Source of the DNA: Streptomyces ambofaciens ATCC 23877
GTDB lineage: Bacteria > Actinomycetota > Actinomycetes > Streptomycetales > Streptomycetaceae
Direction: 5' to 3'
Length of the DNA stretch: 64,000 nt
Assembly (NCBI RefSeq): GCF_001267885.1
Contig: NZ_CP012382.1
Location: forward strand, 4,265,001 to 4,329,000
Shown: positions 26,680 to 36,172 of the stretch, piece after piece
Layout: each line of letters opens with the position of its first letter
How positions within the stretch are numbered: the first letter of the stretch is position 1
The notes under the pieces: generated by a model
What the model was told of the DNA's origin: nothing
Database searches by the model: none
Seen by the model: the letters and a program-made list of their open reading frames with translations, nothing else
Program-made: the position numbers and the translations under genes

Positions 26680-27747
26680 TCAGGCGGCGGGTCTGATGGT
26701 CAGGCCGGTCTCGGCGAGGCAGCCGTCTATGAGGTGGCTGCGGTACTGGATGTGCCGCAGTCCGTGTCGGATGCGCTGGACAAGGTGTTCGGGAGTGGAG
26801 AAGGCGACGTTGGAGAGCCAGCCGCGTCGCAGGAGGGACCAGATCCCTTCAACGGGGTTGAGGTCGGGTGCGTAGGGCGGCAGGTAGTAGATGGTCAACC
26901 AGTCCCGGGCTTCCGCCCATTCCCGCAGGTCGGCGGCTTTGTGGACGTTGAGGTTGTCCCAGACGAGGACGATCGGGCCGCCGAGTTGCTGGTGGGCGGC
27001 GGTCAGCAGGTCCCGGTAGTCGCGCCAGGAGAAGCTCTTGCGTCCGTCGCGCTGCCCCTCGTCCCGGCGCGGCCGGTAGATCAGCCTCGAGCGGTGGCCG
27101 GGTTGTAGCAGGTCAGCGCGGCGATGGATATCCGCCTGCGGGAGCGGCCGCGGACCCGCACCACAGGGGTCCGTCCGCGCTGTGACCAGGTCTTCGCCTG
27201 CGGCGGCGTCATGGAGAATCCGGCTTCGTCCTCGAACACGAGCCAGGCTCCACGGGCCGCCGCGAGTCTTCCGCGCAGGGCCACACCTCCTTGACCCACC
27301 CGGCAACCGCGTCGTCGTTGCGCTCCATGGCGCGTCGGGCCGGGACCTGGCAGGACCAGCCGTTGCGGATCAGGAGCTTGCGCACGCCCTGGATCGTGTA
27401 GGTCAGGTGGAAGCGCCGGCCGATCACGGTCTTCACACGGCTCAGGGTCCAGCGCTGGTCCTCCCAGCCGTGCGCGGCCGGCCCCTGGCCAGCTCCGCTT
27501 CCAACTGCGCGAACTGCTTCTCACTCAGCCTCGGCAACGACGCGGGTCCCTGCGACCTCAGAGCCCGCGGACCGCCCTCGTCCCACGTCCGCCGCCATCG
27601 CTGCACCGACCGGACACTGACCCGCAGGTCCTTGGCGATCACCGAACTCGCCTTACCCCGGGCGAACCCCTCGGCCGCCTGGAGCCGTAACTCCTCGCGA
27701 GAATGCTGTCGTTCGGGGGTCAGCCCGCCCCCTTGTGGATACCGCAT
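26680..27747 (-). pseudogene. IS630-family transposase, multiply frameshifted
   Basis: The protein must be read across at least three frames. The HTH N-terminus lies at 27747-27450 (GKASSVIAKDLRVSVRSVQR). The second domain is near 27430-27290 (TYTIQGVRKLLIRNGWSCQV). The DDE domain follows: first Asp in WLVFEDEAGFSM (near 27240), second in IVLVWDNLNVHK (near 26960), and Glu in YAPDLNPVEGIWSLL (near 26870). All catalytic residues survive but the frame is broken, so the gene is inactive unless rescued by frameshifting. Confidence 0.85.
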
Positions 27748-27788
27748 GCCCGGTGATACCGCAGCCGACCACGAGCCGTCAGCACCTA

Positions 27789-27811
27789 CGACACCACGAG
27801 TTCAACCTCAG
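27789..27811 (-). repeat. Right terminal inverted repeat of IS630-type unit
   Basis: Matches 24624-24646 in inverse orientation and is followed by TA at 27812-27813. It provides the last codon and stop of the DUF4420 copy 2 gene. Confidence 0.75.
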
Positions 27812-28932
27812 TAGTCTCTGAGCCAGGAATTCTGTTCAAAGAACGCGAGCGTTCGAGGATCGGCTGCGGTCGACGTCGTACGTAGGGCTGGGATGGTGTT
27901 CCATGCGGCGACCCAGGTCGGGATCGCTTCGCGAGCCAGGACGCTTCTGGGACTGGGTGACCAGTCTTTGGGATTGGTGGAAAGAAGCCACGATCCACAA
28001 GCAGCCAAGTCGAGGTCGTACGAGACTCGCAGGACTCCGCCCGGCAACCCAGTGGGGAAGGAATCGTGAGTCAGGCGAGGGAATTCGTCCGTGACCCGGT
28101 AGAGGCACTCCTCAACAATTCGGTAGGGAATCTCATGGGTCTTACGTTGGACTGGGCTGTAACCCCGCGTTCCAACCTTTTGTAGGAATCGCTCTCGGGC
28201 GGCCGGGTGGTCCGCTAGGTCCGTCGCCACCCTGTCGACGAGCTTGGGCAGCGTGTTGTTGGCCAGTTGGTCTCGCGTCACGCGAAGGCTGAAGAGATAG
28301 AGTTCCCCCGTCTCCGGAGCTGTGAGTTGGTCCAGGCTCCGGATCGTGTGGACGCTGCCGGCGTCGCCACTACGGGCGGTGGCCTTGACCTCGACGGATG
28401 CGCTCGGCCATTGGAAGTCGTGGCGGGATCCCTCGGACGCTGTCCAAGCGTCTATATGGGCCGGCGTCACGCCGGCCCACCGCACCAGAAACCACAGCTC
28501 CGCAAAGAGAGCCAATGCGTCGTTGCTGGTGAGGCGGCTGGAGTCCACCTCCCAGAACCACTTCCACCGCTCAAGGACGTCCCCCACAGCGGCGGCCCTC
28601 TCCGCTCCCTGCAGTGCTCCAGCGAGGTGAATGATGTCAGCGGCCACGGCAGCGAAAGTTGTCACTGCTGCGGCGTCCAAGCAGGCAACATCCAGATAGT
28701 CGCTGACCGGTTGACCTGCCACTTGATGCTCGCCCACCCGGACTTGGAGGCCCTTTGTGAGGGTGCTCGGTGCTTGTGTGCCTGGCGGCACGTGTAGCAG
28801 TAGATGACAGTGCCCGTCGGCATCTACCGCGGCCCACAGATCATCGGCTGGCAGCTTTTCCGCAGACAGCAGGCCAGGAGCTGGCGCATCCGGAATCTGA
28901 CTCCACAGGTTCTCTAGCTCAGCCGCGTTCAC
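27808..28932 (-). CDS. PD-(D/E)XK motif protein (DUF4420), copy 2
   Basis: 374 aa, GTG start overlapping the Z1 stop by 4 nt. The nuclease core is DFQWPSASVEVKAT (about residues 175-190), preceded by the family's LALFAELWFLVRWAG helix. The last codon and stop lie inside the IS630-type inverted repeat. Removing the insertion would end the protein one residue earlier with TAA, so the gene is intact in practice. It is the last gene of the second MORC-Z1-DUF4420 operon, which has no AIPR. Confidence 0.85.
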   Translation of the reverse strand: MNAAELENLWSQIPDAPAPGLLSAEKLPADDLWAAVDADGHCHLLLHVPPGTQAPSTLTKGLQVRVGEHQVAGQPVSDYLDVACLDAAAVTTFAAVAADIIHLAGALQGAERAAAVGDVLERWKWFWEVDSSRLTSNDALALFAELWFLVRWAGVTPAHIDAWTASEGSRHDFQWPSASVEVKATARSGDAGSVHTIRSLDQLTAPETGELYLFSLRVTRDQLANNTLPKLVDRVATDLADHPAARERFLQKVGTRGYSPVQRKTHEIPYRIVEECLYRVTDEFPRLTHDSFPTGLPGGVLRVSYDLDLAACGSWLLSTNPKDWSPSPRSVLAREAIPTWVAAWNTIPALRTTSTAADPRTLAFFEQNSWLRDY

Positions 28933-31649
28933 GGGCGCCCTGCCTTATGTCCAACCACGTAGGGAAGGCTCCTCGGGCTCGTGGAGTAGGGAAAAGAAAC
29001 CGCGTATGCCAAGACGCATTCGGGCCGCTCGATTCCCTCATCGAACAGCCTTCGTCGGTTCTTCGCGTTGGCGCCCACTCCACTGCTCGGATCGACGGGG
29101 TAGAGGACGAGTAATCCCTCTCGCGACGACCGCTGGGACCTGAACGCATCACCAAGCGTGGAGAAATCTCCTGACTCTTGCAGCTTGCGAGCCTCTTCAA
29201 TCTGGGCCGAGGTGAGTCCTTGCAGCTCGTCCTCTGGCTCGGTGACCACGCCAAGTGAACTGGGGTCCTTCGCGAGCCTGCTGCGTTGGATCATTGTCAC
29301 CTCAGGATGTCCCGAGATGCCCAAATCGACCGTACGATGCTCGTCATGCTGGACGCGGGCAGACGAGACCATTACCCGCCAGGACACAAGTTCGTTGTGC
29401 TGGGTCTGGGCCTGAATGTAACTCGCGACGGACGGCACGTCGAAAGCGCTCTGGTCGCTGAACCGGAACAGTTCGATAAAGCGAACAACAGCCTCGGGGC
29501 TGACGCCTTCCCAGTTTAGGCGCCCAGGGTCTGCGCGGTGTGGTGCTCCCAAGGAGCCCAGTAGAGCGCGAGTGGTTCCGAGGTTCTCACTACACAGGTC
29601 AAGAATCATGGGGTCGTCGAACGGGAAGCGGAGGGTCTGGAGTTTCCTGCCGTCGAAGGATTCCTGCTGGAGTGAGGTGTCCTTCATCTTGTTCTTGGCT
29701 GTCGGCAGCATTTTCTCGTGGCTACGGATCCGTGGGGCGGCGTCCCACGGTGTGAGTTTCCGGCGAGCGTAGTGCTCGATCTGCCGTCGAAGCTCCTCCT
29801 CGATCGTGGCCAGGTCATGGAACCACGTGACAAGCAGCTGGGTGCTGTACAAGCGCGTCAGGTCGACGTAATCGCCTCGATATCCAAACCAACGCCCCAT
29901 CTGCAGGAGCGTGTCGTAGTAGGGGCTGCGTCTTACGAAGTACGAGACGAGGAGTCCCTCGACGGTGACGCCTCGGGAGAGCTTGTTACCTCCGACCAAG
30001 ACGGCCTTGAGGTCCGGTTCGATCTCGAAGTCGAGCTCGTCTTCGTGGTTTGAGTTCAGGATCCGGACCTCTACTCCTGGAGTGAGCAGGGCGTCCAAGT
30101 GCTGCTCCAGCTTCTGGAACGGCGCGTCATTGTCGAGGTCCATCGACGAGGTGAGCGGACGGAACTCAGTGTCCCATCGATCACTTAGCACGGGCAGGAA
30201 GTTTTCCCGGTCATAGCGCCACTGTTGTCGCATGTGACCGAGCTCGGCGGTGATCTCGGCAGCGAGCTTGTCTTGGGCTTCCTTGCGCATGTCAATATGC
30301 ACAAGCATGGTGCAAGGCTGATCGGCACCGTTCCGCGCCATCCGGCCAGCAGATGCCAGCAAGAAGTCAATAAGAGCAGCTTTGAGAGTGCTTGGGATCA
30401 CGGGAGTGTAAGGTTTTCGCTTCCCCTTCGGAGGGATGACCTGCTCCACCTCAAGTTCCGGAACGATCCGAATTACATCAAGCCCGTCGACCTGCCCGAC
30501 TTCGCCGGGGAGCTGCTCGCGGCCGAACAGGCGGTCAGAGCCGACGTATTTCTGGCCAGGAGGATGGGGCAGGGTGAGGATGAAGTCCCGTGGGAACAGG
30601 TCGCCTCCACCTTCGCGGTCTTCCGCGTTGGGGTTGATGAGAATGTTGGCGAACGGGGTCGCCGTATAGGCAACGTAGGATACCCGCGCGAAACAACGCA
30701 GCAGCCTCCGGATGCGAAGGTTGATCGCGCTGGGGTCCAGCTCGTCGTCTGCCGGCATCTCGCCGTCGAAGTCCGCTGCCCTGAGGTCAAGGACCTCGGA
30801 CACTGGCTCGTCATCGGGACGGTTGCCACCCGTGTTCACTGACGCTTGGTCGGCCTCGTCGTCGACAACAAGGACCGGTACATGCTCAGGAACCTTGTTT
30901 TCGAGCCAGTCAAGAAGTCTGTCCAGGCGTGTTTTGTTCTTCTTTACCACCAGGATGACCTGGTTCTGCCCTTGTAGAGGTCCGACATTGACCCCTGGGT
31001 CGAAGTCGCCATCGAGGTCGTCCCGGGTCAACCAGGTCCAGTACTTCTCCGGGTCCCCTTGTCCCACGCCTTTGGGGAACGGAACGTTTTCGTGGCCGAG
31101 GTCGCGCTGAAGGCGCCTCTGCGTCTGCTGGCGCAGCGTGTTGTGGAGCCCGGAAAGCACGATGATGATCTTGTAGCCGGCGTCGGACGCCTTGGCTATC
31201 AGGGCGGAGAAGTTGCTCGTCTTGCCGCTCTGTACGTGACCCACGACTAGGCCGCGCACGCTGAACGGTTCCGGATGTCGCGGGTTCTCCAGGTGGGCCA
31301 ATACTCGGTCACTCGCCAGGTCGACGCTGTCGATCTCGTAGTCCTGACGGCGCAGTACGTGGCTGAGGAAGCGACGCTGACGTGCCCAGTAGTAGCCCTC
31401 GGCGGAGTTCCAGTTCTCAGCCCAGGGCCGCGGTCCTCCCGTAGCGGTGAGCTCGGTTGGGCGCACGGTACGGATGATGGTCGTGGTCCGCTCATGCTGT
31501 TCCCAGTGGCGGCGAACGGCGTCGTGGTCGTCCGTCGGCACGAGGCCGGGGTAGCGGGAGAGGCTTTCCTCAAGGGTCAGCTTGTCCCTGTCCATGATGG
31601 CCTTGAGGACAAAGAGGTGCCCCTCTATACGGTCACCAACCGAGGTCAT
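28929..31649 (-). CDS. Z1-domain helicase-like endonuclease component, copy 2
   Basis: 906 aa from ATG 31649 (GGAGG six bases upstream). The frame opens further upstream, but that part overlaps MORC copy 2. Walker A GHVQSGKTSNFSALIA (about residue 137), Walker B-like LVVDDEADQASVN (about 262), VSYVAYTATPFANILINP, GGNKLSRGVTVEGLLVSYF and MGRWFGYRGDYV mirror copy 1. It overlaps MORC copy 2 by 17 nt and DUF4420 copy 2 by 4 nt. Confidence 0.9.
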   Translation of the reverse strand: MTSVGDRIEGHLFVLKAIMDRDKLTLEESLSRYPGLVPTDDHDAVRRHWEQHERTTTIIRTVRPTELTATGGPRPWAENWNSAEGYYWARQRRFLSHVLRRQDYEIDSVDLASDRVLAHLENPRHPEPFSVRGLVVGHVQSGKTSNFSALIAKASDAGYKIIIVLSGLHNTLRQQTQRRLQRDLGHENVPFPKGVGQGDPEKYWTWLTRDDLDGDFDPGVNVGPLQGQNQVILVVKKNKTRLDRLLDWLENKVPEHVPVLVVDDEADQASVNTGGNRPDDEPVSEVLDLRAADFDGEMPADDELDPSAINLRIRRLLRCFARVSYVAYTATPFANILINPNAEDREGGGDLFPRDFILTLPHPPGQKYVGSDRLFGREQLPGEVGQVDGLDVIRIVPELEVEQVIPPKGKRKPYTPVIPSTLKAALIDFLLASAGRMARNGADQPCTMLVHIDMRKEAQDKLAAEITAELGHMRQQWRYDRENFLPVLSDRWDTEFRPLTSSMDLDNDAPFQKLEQHLDALLTPGVEVRILNSNHEDELDFEIEPDLKAVLVGGNKLSRGVTVEGLLVSYFVRRSPYYDTLLQMGRWFGYRGDYVDLTRLYSTQLLVTWFHDLATIEEELRRQIEHYARRKLTPWDAAPRIRSHEKMLPTAKNKMKDTSLQQESFDGRKLQTLRFPFDDPMILDLCSENLGTTRALLGSLGAPHRADPGRLNWEGVSPEAVVRFIELFRFSDQSAFDVPSVASYIQAQTQHNELVSWRVMVSSARVQHDEHRTVDLGISGHPEVTMIQRSRLAKDPSSLGVVTEPEDELQGLTSAQIEEARKLQESGDFSTLGDAFRSQRSSREGLLVLYPVDPSSGVGANAKNRRRLFDEGIERPECVLAYAVSFPYSTSPRSLPYVVGHKAGRP

Positions 31650-33063
31650 GAGCCACCTCCGGGGACATAGTGCGCAGGGCCGACACGATCCGGTTGAGTG
31701 CCTCACCCTCGCCGGCTTGACTCGCGGCAGCTTCCAGTGCTCCACGCGCTGACAGCGGAGCGGAGTCCGGCACCCGCGAAGTTGTGCCTGCACCTCGGTG
31801 ATTTGCCAACGCAGGTGAGAAAGTTGCGGGCCTGATAGTCGAGTCCTGCTCGCGGCTGGCATCGGACTGGCTGGGGGATGGAAGTACGGTCGGCGCTGGC
31901 GAGGCCGATGCGGCACCTGACGGTTTGGGGCGTCTAGGCGGCGGGCTCGGAGGTCGTTGCTTCTGGCGGTAGGCAGTGTCAGCCACCCTGCCCCAGGTCT
32001 TTACCAACGGAGTGAGCTCCTTGCGGAGCTCCTCGGGCAGCGTGACGGAAGCCTTGGCGACGTTGACGCCGAAGGCACTGTCGAGCTCCGGGAAGAACTC
32101 CAGCGATATACGGACGAGTTTGGCGTGCTCATCGACGGCTCGGAGGCGACACCAGCCACCGGACTGGATCAGACGATCGGCTCGGTAGATGTAGAAGCCT
32201 TGCTGTCGATTCCATCCCTTGGGCCCCGAGGCCCGCTTCCATACGGCCTGCGAGGAGAAGTGGTTCTGGTTGGGGAGTACAAAGGGACGCAGATGCACAA
32301 TCCCGTTGCCGTCTAGGGAGCGCACCTCCATGTCCTCCTCTTGCAGGGCTGAGGTGCTCGGCTCAGTACGGCAGAACGGGTCCCATGCTTCCACGGGAGT
32401 CCCGTTCACCGTGATTTGAAGCGGCTCCCGGTCGGCAACCTCTCCAGCAAGGAAGCGATGGAACACCATGCCCAAGTGCTCGTCGATGTCCTCGGCGTGA
32501 GCGATCAGCTGCTTCTTCGCCCACCCTCCGAACGGATCCTGATACTGGAGAACGCGGTCGAGGCCATCCCACAGGACGACCGTGCCAGAAGCCTCACCGA
32601 GAACAGACCGGGTTGGCTCCGGCAACTCGTCAGGGGCGAGGTCGAAGATCTCCCAGTTGTCCACCTCGTCGATGTGGTCGAGGTCGAGCTGACGGGCTTC
32701 CAGCGCGGCTCCGGGGATGTCCGCACGCGACAGCACGGTCAGCTTTCGACACTGGGAAGTGGACGCCGACTTGAGCCCGAAGCCGAAGCGCCCCAACTCC
32801 GTCCTGTTGTACTCACGGTCGCTCCCGTAGCGGAACGCCTCGCTCAACGTTTCGGCGTCCATGCCTCGCCCGTTGTCCGAGATGCGGATCCAGGAACGCG
32901 TGCCGTCGAAGTGCACGGTGACGTGCACAGTCGTTGCGTCTGCGGAAACGCTGTTGTCGACGATGTCTGCCACTGCGTGACGCAGGTCGTAACCCAGGTT
33001 GCGAAGCGAAGTCAGCGTGCGCCGCGCTCGCGGCACCACTTCGATGGTCTTGCGTACAGCCAC
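31633..33063 (-). CDS. MORC-type GHKL ATPase, copy 2
   Basis: About 476 aa from GTG 33063, chosen because a purine-rich GTGGGGGG precedes it and the N-box then falls at the same distance as in copy 1; TTG 33123 is the alternative. N-box AVADIVDNSVSADA, G1 SDNGRGMD and G2 GRFGFGLKSASTSQC are complete. A Pro/Ser-rich linker near residues 380-430 (PPPRRPKPSGAA) and a C-terminal helix set (EALNRIVSALRTMSPEVA) follow. First gene of operon 2. No DNA methyltransferase is adjacent to this copy. Confidence 0.88.
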   Translation of the reverse strand: MAVRKTIEVVPRARRTLTSLRNLGYDLRHAVADIVDNSVSADATTVHVTVHFDGTRSWIRISDNGRGMDAETLSEAFRYGSDREYNRTELGRFGFGLKSASTSQCRKLTVLSRADIPGAALEARQLDLDHIDEVDNWEIFDLAPDELPEPTRSVLGEASGTVVLWDGLDRVLQYQDPFGGWAKKQLIAHAEDIDEHLGMVFHRFLAGEVADREPLQITVNGTPVEAWDPFCRTEPSTSALQEEDMEVRSLDGNGIVHLRPFVLPNQNHFSSQAVWKRASGPKGWNRQQGFYIYRADRLIQSGGWCRLRAVDEHAKLVRISLEFFPELDSAFGVNVAKASVTLPEELRKELTPLVKTWGRVADTAYRQKQRPPSPPPRRPKPSGAASASPAPTVLPSPSQSDASREQDSTIRPATFSPALANHRGAGTTSRVPDSAPLSARGALEAAASQAGEGEALNRIVSALRTMSPEVAHDLGW

Positions 33064-33269
33064 GAACGGCCCCCCACTCGAAACTTGCCCAATCCTGCCA
33101 TCTCCAACGGTTATTGACGACAAGTACTACCGCTGGTCATCTGGGAAGACGGAGAATGATCGGCCCCTTCAGGTCGTCACTCGTACGTATGAGTTCCTGC
33201 GGAGTCCCGGAGCGCAGTATGGGCATGGGGCCATGCTTCGCGGGTTTAAGAAGGCCAAGCGCCTCCTGC

Positions 33270-33752
33270 TCAAGCCCCAGTTTCTGGCGGCATCCCTTGT
33301 TCCAGGTAGGCGGTCAGGCCGGCTGCGCGGGCCTGGAACCCGGCGGTGATCCGGCGTACGAGGCGGGGAATAGTGAGCTCTGGCAGTCGCTCGGCGGGGT
33401 GGAAGTCGTAGCTGCGGAGCTCGTCGGCTTGCAGCGCGATCTGCTGGCGCTGGTCCGCGCTGAGACGGCCACCGTCGAAGAGGTAGAGGACCTTGTCGCC
33501 CTCTCCTGGATTCGGCGCCCAGTCCACGACGAGCAGGCGGCCGATGTGGGGCTCGATGCCCAGCTCCTCTTGGACTTCGCGGACGCAGGCTTGTCGGGGA
33601 GACTCCCCGTGCTCGACATATCCGCCGGGGATGTCGCGGTAGTCCTTGTACGAGGGCTCGACAAGCAGGACCCGGTCGGCGTCGTCGAAGAAAAGTGCGC
33701 CGGCTGCCATGCGCGGGTGGGCCATCTTCGCTTCGTGCTCGTTCTCGCTCAC
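33270..33752 (-). CDS. Nudix hydrolase
   Basis: 160 aa. The Nudix box is complete: GGYVEHGESPRQACVREVQE followed by ELG (G-x5-E-x7-RE-x2-EE-x-G pattern). The N-terminus AGALFFDDADRVLLVEPSYK is the first strand pair typical of NTP/NDP-sugar Nudix enzymes. It lies 10 nt downstream of the Xre-TPR gene, so probably the same transcript. Substrate unknown; may clean up or process a nucleotide product of the operon to its right. Confidence 0.85.
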   Translation of the reverse strand: MSENEHEAKMAHPRMAAGALFFDDADRVLLVEPSYKDYRDIPGGYVEHGESPRQACVREVQEELGIEPHIGRLLVVDWAPNPGEGDKVLYLFDGGRLSADQRQQIALQADELRSYDFHPAERLPELTIPRLVRRITAGFQARAAGLTAYLEQGMPPETGA

Positions 33753-33762
33753 GGGACGGACT

Positions 33763-34983
33763 CTAACCGCCGACGACGCCGAGCCTGCGTGCCAGGTCTG
33801 CCACCGGCTGGGACGGGCGACCTCGGGTACCTCGGATCCAGCCGATGACCAGTTCCCGGCTCAGGTAGTGGTGGCGCACCTGCTCGGGGGCAGCCTGCTC
33901 GGCCTCCAGCAGGGTGGCCAGGGCTTCGTCGGTTCGGTTCCAGGCGCTGAGTGCTCGGGCGACTTCCAAGCTGTGCCTCACACGTCGTTCCACAGGCAGG
34001 TCGCTGGTGTCGATGCGTTGCCCGAGGTCCGCGGCTATCTGGATGTCTCCGAGCTCTCCGGCGGTGGCGACGCAGTGGATGGCCACGTTGGTCGGGCCGA
34101 AGGCCGTCCACAGGTGGTTGGCGTCGGAGCCCAGCCGCTGCGCGGCTGCGTCGGCTTCTCGGAGGAAGGTCTGCGTCGTCGCGCGGTCCTCCGCTCGGGC
34201 GGCCGCCATGGCGCCGGCGAGGAAGAGGGTGCCGTAGACCGAGAGGTATTCGTCGTTCGCGGTGCCCAAGCCGGGCTGCATCACGGCCGCCGCATCGTTC
34301 ACCAGCTGGATCGCCGGGGTGAAGCGCCCGGTGGCTAGCAGGCAGTGTGTGACCGCCCGGAAGAGCGAGCCTGTCACCGCGCTCTGGCCGCTGTGCTGCG
34401 CGGCCGCCAGGCCGCGGTCGGCGGCGATCCATGCCAGCTCCGACTCCCCGACCTTGCCGAGCACCATGGCCGCGCCTTGGTAGCTCAGGGCGAGCAGGGT
34501 ATGAGCCTCCTCCCTCTCACGCCCCGAGTACGCGCGGGATGCGGCGAGAGCATCGGCCAGTACGAGGGGAAGGCGTCGCGTGGCGAAACCGTAGCGAGAC
34601 GCCTGATAGGCGTCGAGGATCTCCTTCACGTTGGCCCGAAGGTCCTTCAGAGCGGGCGGTTCGTCATCGGGCGGAGGTACGAGCAGCGGCGTGAGCTGCT
34701 TGTAGTCCATGAGCGCTTCGCGCAGAGCGGGCACTGTGCGGCGGCCGCTGTCGTTCGACCACTCCATGAAGGTCGGTTCAGCGAGCAGGTCTCCGAGGGA
34801 GACGTCGAGGGCCTCAGCGAGTGAGGTGATCACCGAGAGCCGGTCAAGCTCGATCCGATTGTTCTCCGCTTTGCTCAGCCAGTCCGTGGTCCGCCCGACA
34901 AGGCCGGCCAGGACTTCTTGGGAGAGGCCGCGTCGGCGCCGGTACCAGGCGACGCGCTCGCCGATGGTCAGGTTCTCTGTCAT
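33763..34983 (-). CDS. Xre-family regulator with TPR-like domain
   Basis: About 406 aa from ATG 34983 (ATG 34992 is the alternative). N-terminal HTH: VAWYRRRRGLSQEVLAGLVG, RTTDWLSKAENNR, LSVITSLAEALDVSLGDLL (residues 10-70). The remainder is all-helical with TPR-like repeats (EEAHTLLALSYQGAAMVLGK; ELAWIAADRGLAAAQHSGQS; EALATLLEAEQAAPEQVR). Such proteins respond to small signals in Streptomyces secondary metabolism and development. It is divergent from the phosphotransferase operon and likely controls it through the 35063-35077 palindrome. Confidence 0.85.
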   Translation of the reverse strand: MTENLTIGERVAWYRRRRGLSQEVLAGLVGRTTDWLSKAENNRIELDRLSVITSLAEALDVSLGDLLAEPTFMEWSNDSGRRTVPALREALMDYKQLTPLLVPPPDDEPPALKDLRANVKEILDAYQASRYGFATRRLPLVLADALAASRAYSGREREEAHTLLALSYQGAAMVLGKVGESELAWIAADRGLAAAQHSGQSAVTGSLFRAVTHCLLATGRFTPAIQLVNDAAAVMQPGLGTANDEYLSVYGTLFLAGAMAAARAEDRATTQTFLREADAAAQRLGSDANHLWTAFGPTNVAIHCVATAGELGDIQIAADLGQRIDTSDLPVERRVRHSLEVARALSAWNRTDEALATLLEAEQAAPEQVRHHYLSRELVIGWIRGTRGRPSQPVADLARRLGVVGG

Positions 34984-35062
34984 CCCTCGCATGTCCTGAG
35001 CATCACCTCATGGCCGGAATCGACCCCGGAAGGATTTTCCGGGGTGCTGCGGGGTGCCGTAC

Positions 35063-35077
35063 CTACTGTCGCAGTAG
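35063..35077. promoter_or_regulatory. Palindromic operator candidate between divergent units
   Basis: CTACTG-TCG-CAGTAG, a perfect 6-bp inverted repeat in the intergenic region between the Xre-TPR gene and the first phosphotransferase gene. A plausible binding site for the Xre protein. Confidence 0.45.
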
Positions 35078-35198
35078 ATCGAAAAAGCCGCCGGGCGATG
35101 TGGTCAACTCCCTTCGCTTCGGCTGGCTTTGGCGATCGGTTCTGCTTCTCACATGGGAGCTGGGCGCGGCTCGCTGATACGGACTGGAGGTGTGGAGG

Positions 35199-36092
35199 GT
35201 GCGCAACACGAAGACGGCAGAGCCGTGGATCGAGCAGGGTCTCGGCCCGTTCGGCCCGGCAGCTCTCAAGCCGTACTCCAGAACGCGGTTCGCCACGGAC
35301 GGCAGTGCTTTTTTGAAGATCTACGTGGGCATCGACCCCGAGGGCCGGCGCCAGCGCGAGGTCGCGACGGTCGAGCGCGCTGCCCTGTGGGGTATCTCGG
35401 TCCCGGCCGTCCTGGCCACGGGAAACGATGGGGCCGGTTCTTGGACGGCATTTCAGGCGGTGGATGGGACGCCGTGCTCGGTGAGCACGCACTCAGCCAT
35501 TGAGGAGTACATCGGTTACGTCGTGACTGTGAATCGCGGGCTGCACCGGCCTGTTGCCGACGCCACTCCCGGATCTGGCTGGGAAGCTCGGCGAGCCGGT
35601 GTCGTTTCCCCGCACCAGTTCCTGCTCGATCAGTTCTCTCCTCGCTGCCGGTCGCTGCCCTGGTGGGCGGTGCTGAGTGAGGCCCTCCAACCGGTCGATT
35701 CCCATCCGGTGGTTCGCCTGCATGGTGATCTCAAGCCCGAGCACCTCCTCATCGAGAGTGAGCGCCTGCACGTCGTCGACTGGGAGGCGAGCGCCTGCGG
35801 ACCGGCCGTACTCGACTACACCGACGTGGTGTTCCACCTCGTACGCGACCTGCTGTACGAGGGCACGCCGCCCGGACGCATCCCGGTCGATCTCCTGACC
35901 CGGTTGCCGTTCAGCGGGCCGGTCCTTGCCTGGCGCCTGCTCCTTTGGCTCGATCGCCGTCGGACGCACGACATCGACCTCGTCACTGTCCACGACATCT
36001 ATCGACTCGCGGCGGAGGAACAGGCTGCCTCCGCGTACCGGTCGCTCGCTCAGACGGTCGAGCTCCTCCGCGCTGCCGACGTCCCTCGCTGA
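35199..36092 (+). CDS. Aminoglycoside-phosphotransferase-fold kinase
   Basis: About 297 aa from GTG 35199 (GGAGG eight bases upstream; GTG 35190 also possible). The catalytic loop VVRLHGDLKPEHLLI (Brenner-type HxDxxxxN region with H in the Asn place) and the Mg-binding VVDWEASACGP are those of the APH/choline kinase family. N-terminal strands (AFLKIYVGIDPEGRRQREVA) hold the ATP Lys. First gene rightward from the regulatory region, 80 nt before the AdoMet synthetase. Substrate unknown: small molecule or antibiotic. Confidence 0.75.
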   Translation: MRNTKTAEPWIEQGLGPFGPAALKPYSRTRFATDGSAFLKIYVGIDPEGRRQREVATVERAALWGISVPAVLATGNDGAGSWTAFQAVDGTPCSVSTHSAIEEYIGYVVTVNRGLHRPVADATPGSGWEARRAGVVSPHQFLLDQFSPRCRSLPWWAVLSEALQPVDSHPVVRLHGDLKPEHLLIESERLHVVDWEASACGPAVLDYTDVVFHLVRDLLYEGTPPGRIPVDLLTRLPFSGPVLAWRLLLWLDRRRTHDIDLVTVHDIYRLAAEEQAASAYRSLAQTVELLRAADVPR

Positions 36093-36172
36093 ATCCTCCG
36101 CTCCGCCGCTCGTCCAGGCGTGCTGACGCCTGCGCTCATCCCCTTCTACCCACCCCTGAAAGGGAGTTCGTG

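Larger units (their letters stand above)
24624..27811. mobile_element. 3.2-kb unit with IS630-type ends and decayed transposase
   Basis: Inverted repeats of 23 bp with one mismatch (CTGAGGTTGAACTCGTG...) lie at 24624-24646 and 27789-27811. Each is flanked outside by TA, the IS630/Tc1 target duplication. The transposase occupies only the right third. The left 2 kb (24650-26670) has no recognisable gene. IS630 elements are normally near 1.1-1.2 kb, so this is either an IS with passenger DNA or ends from two copies. Confidence 0.7.
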
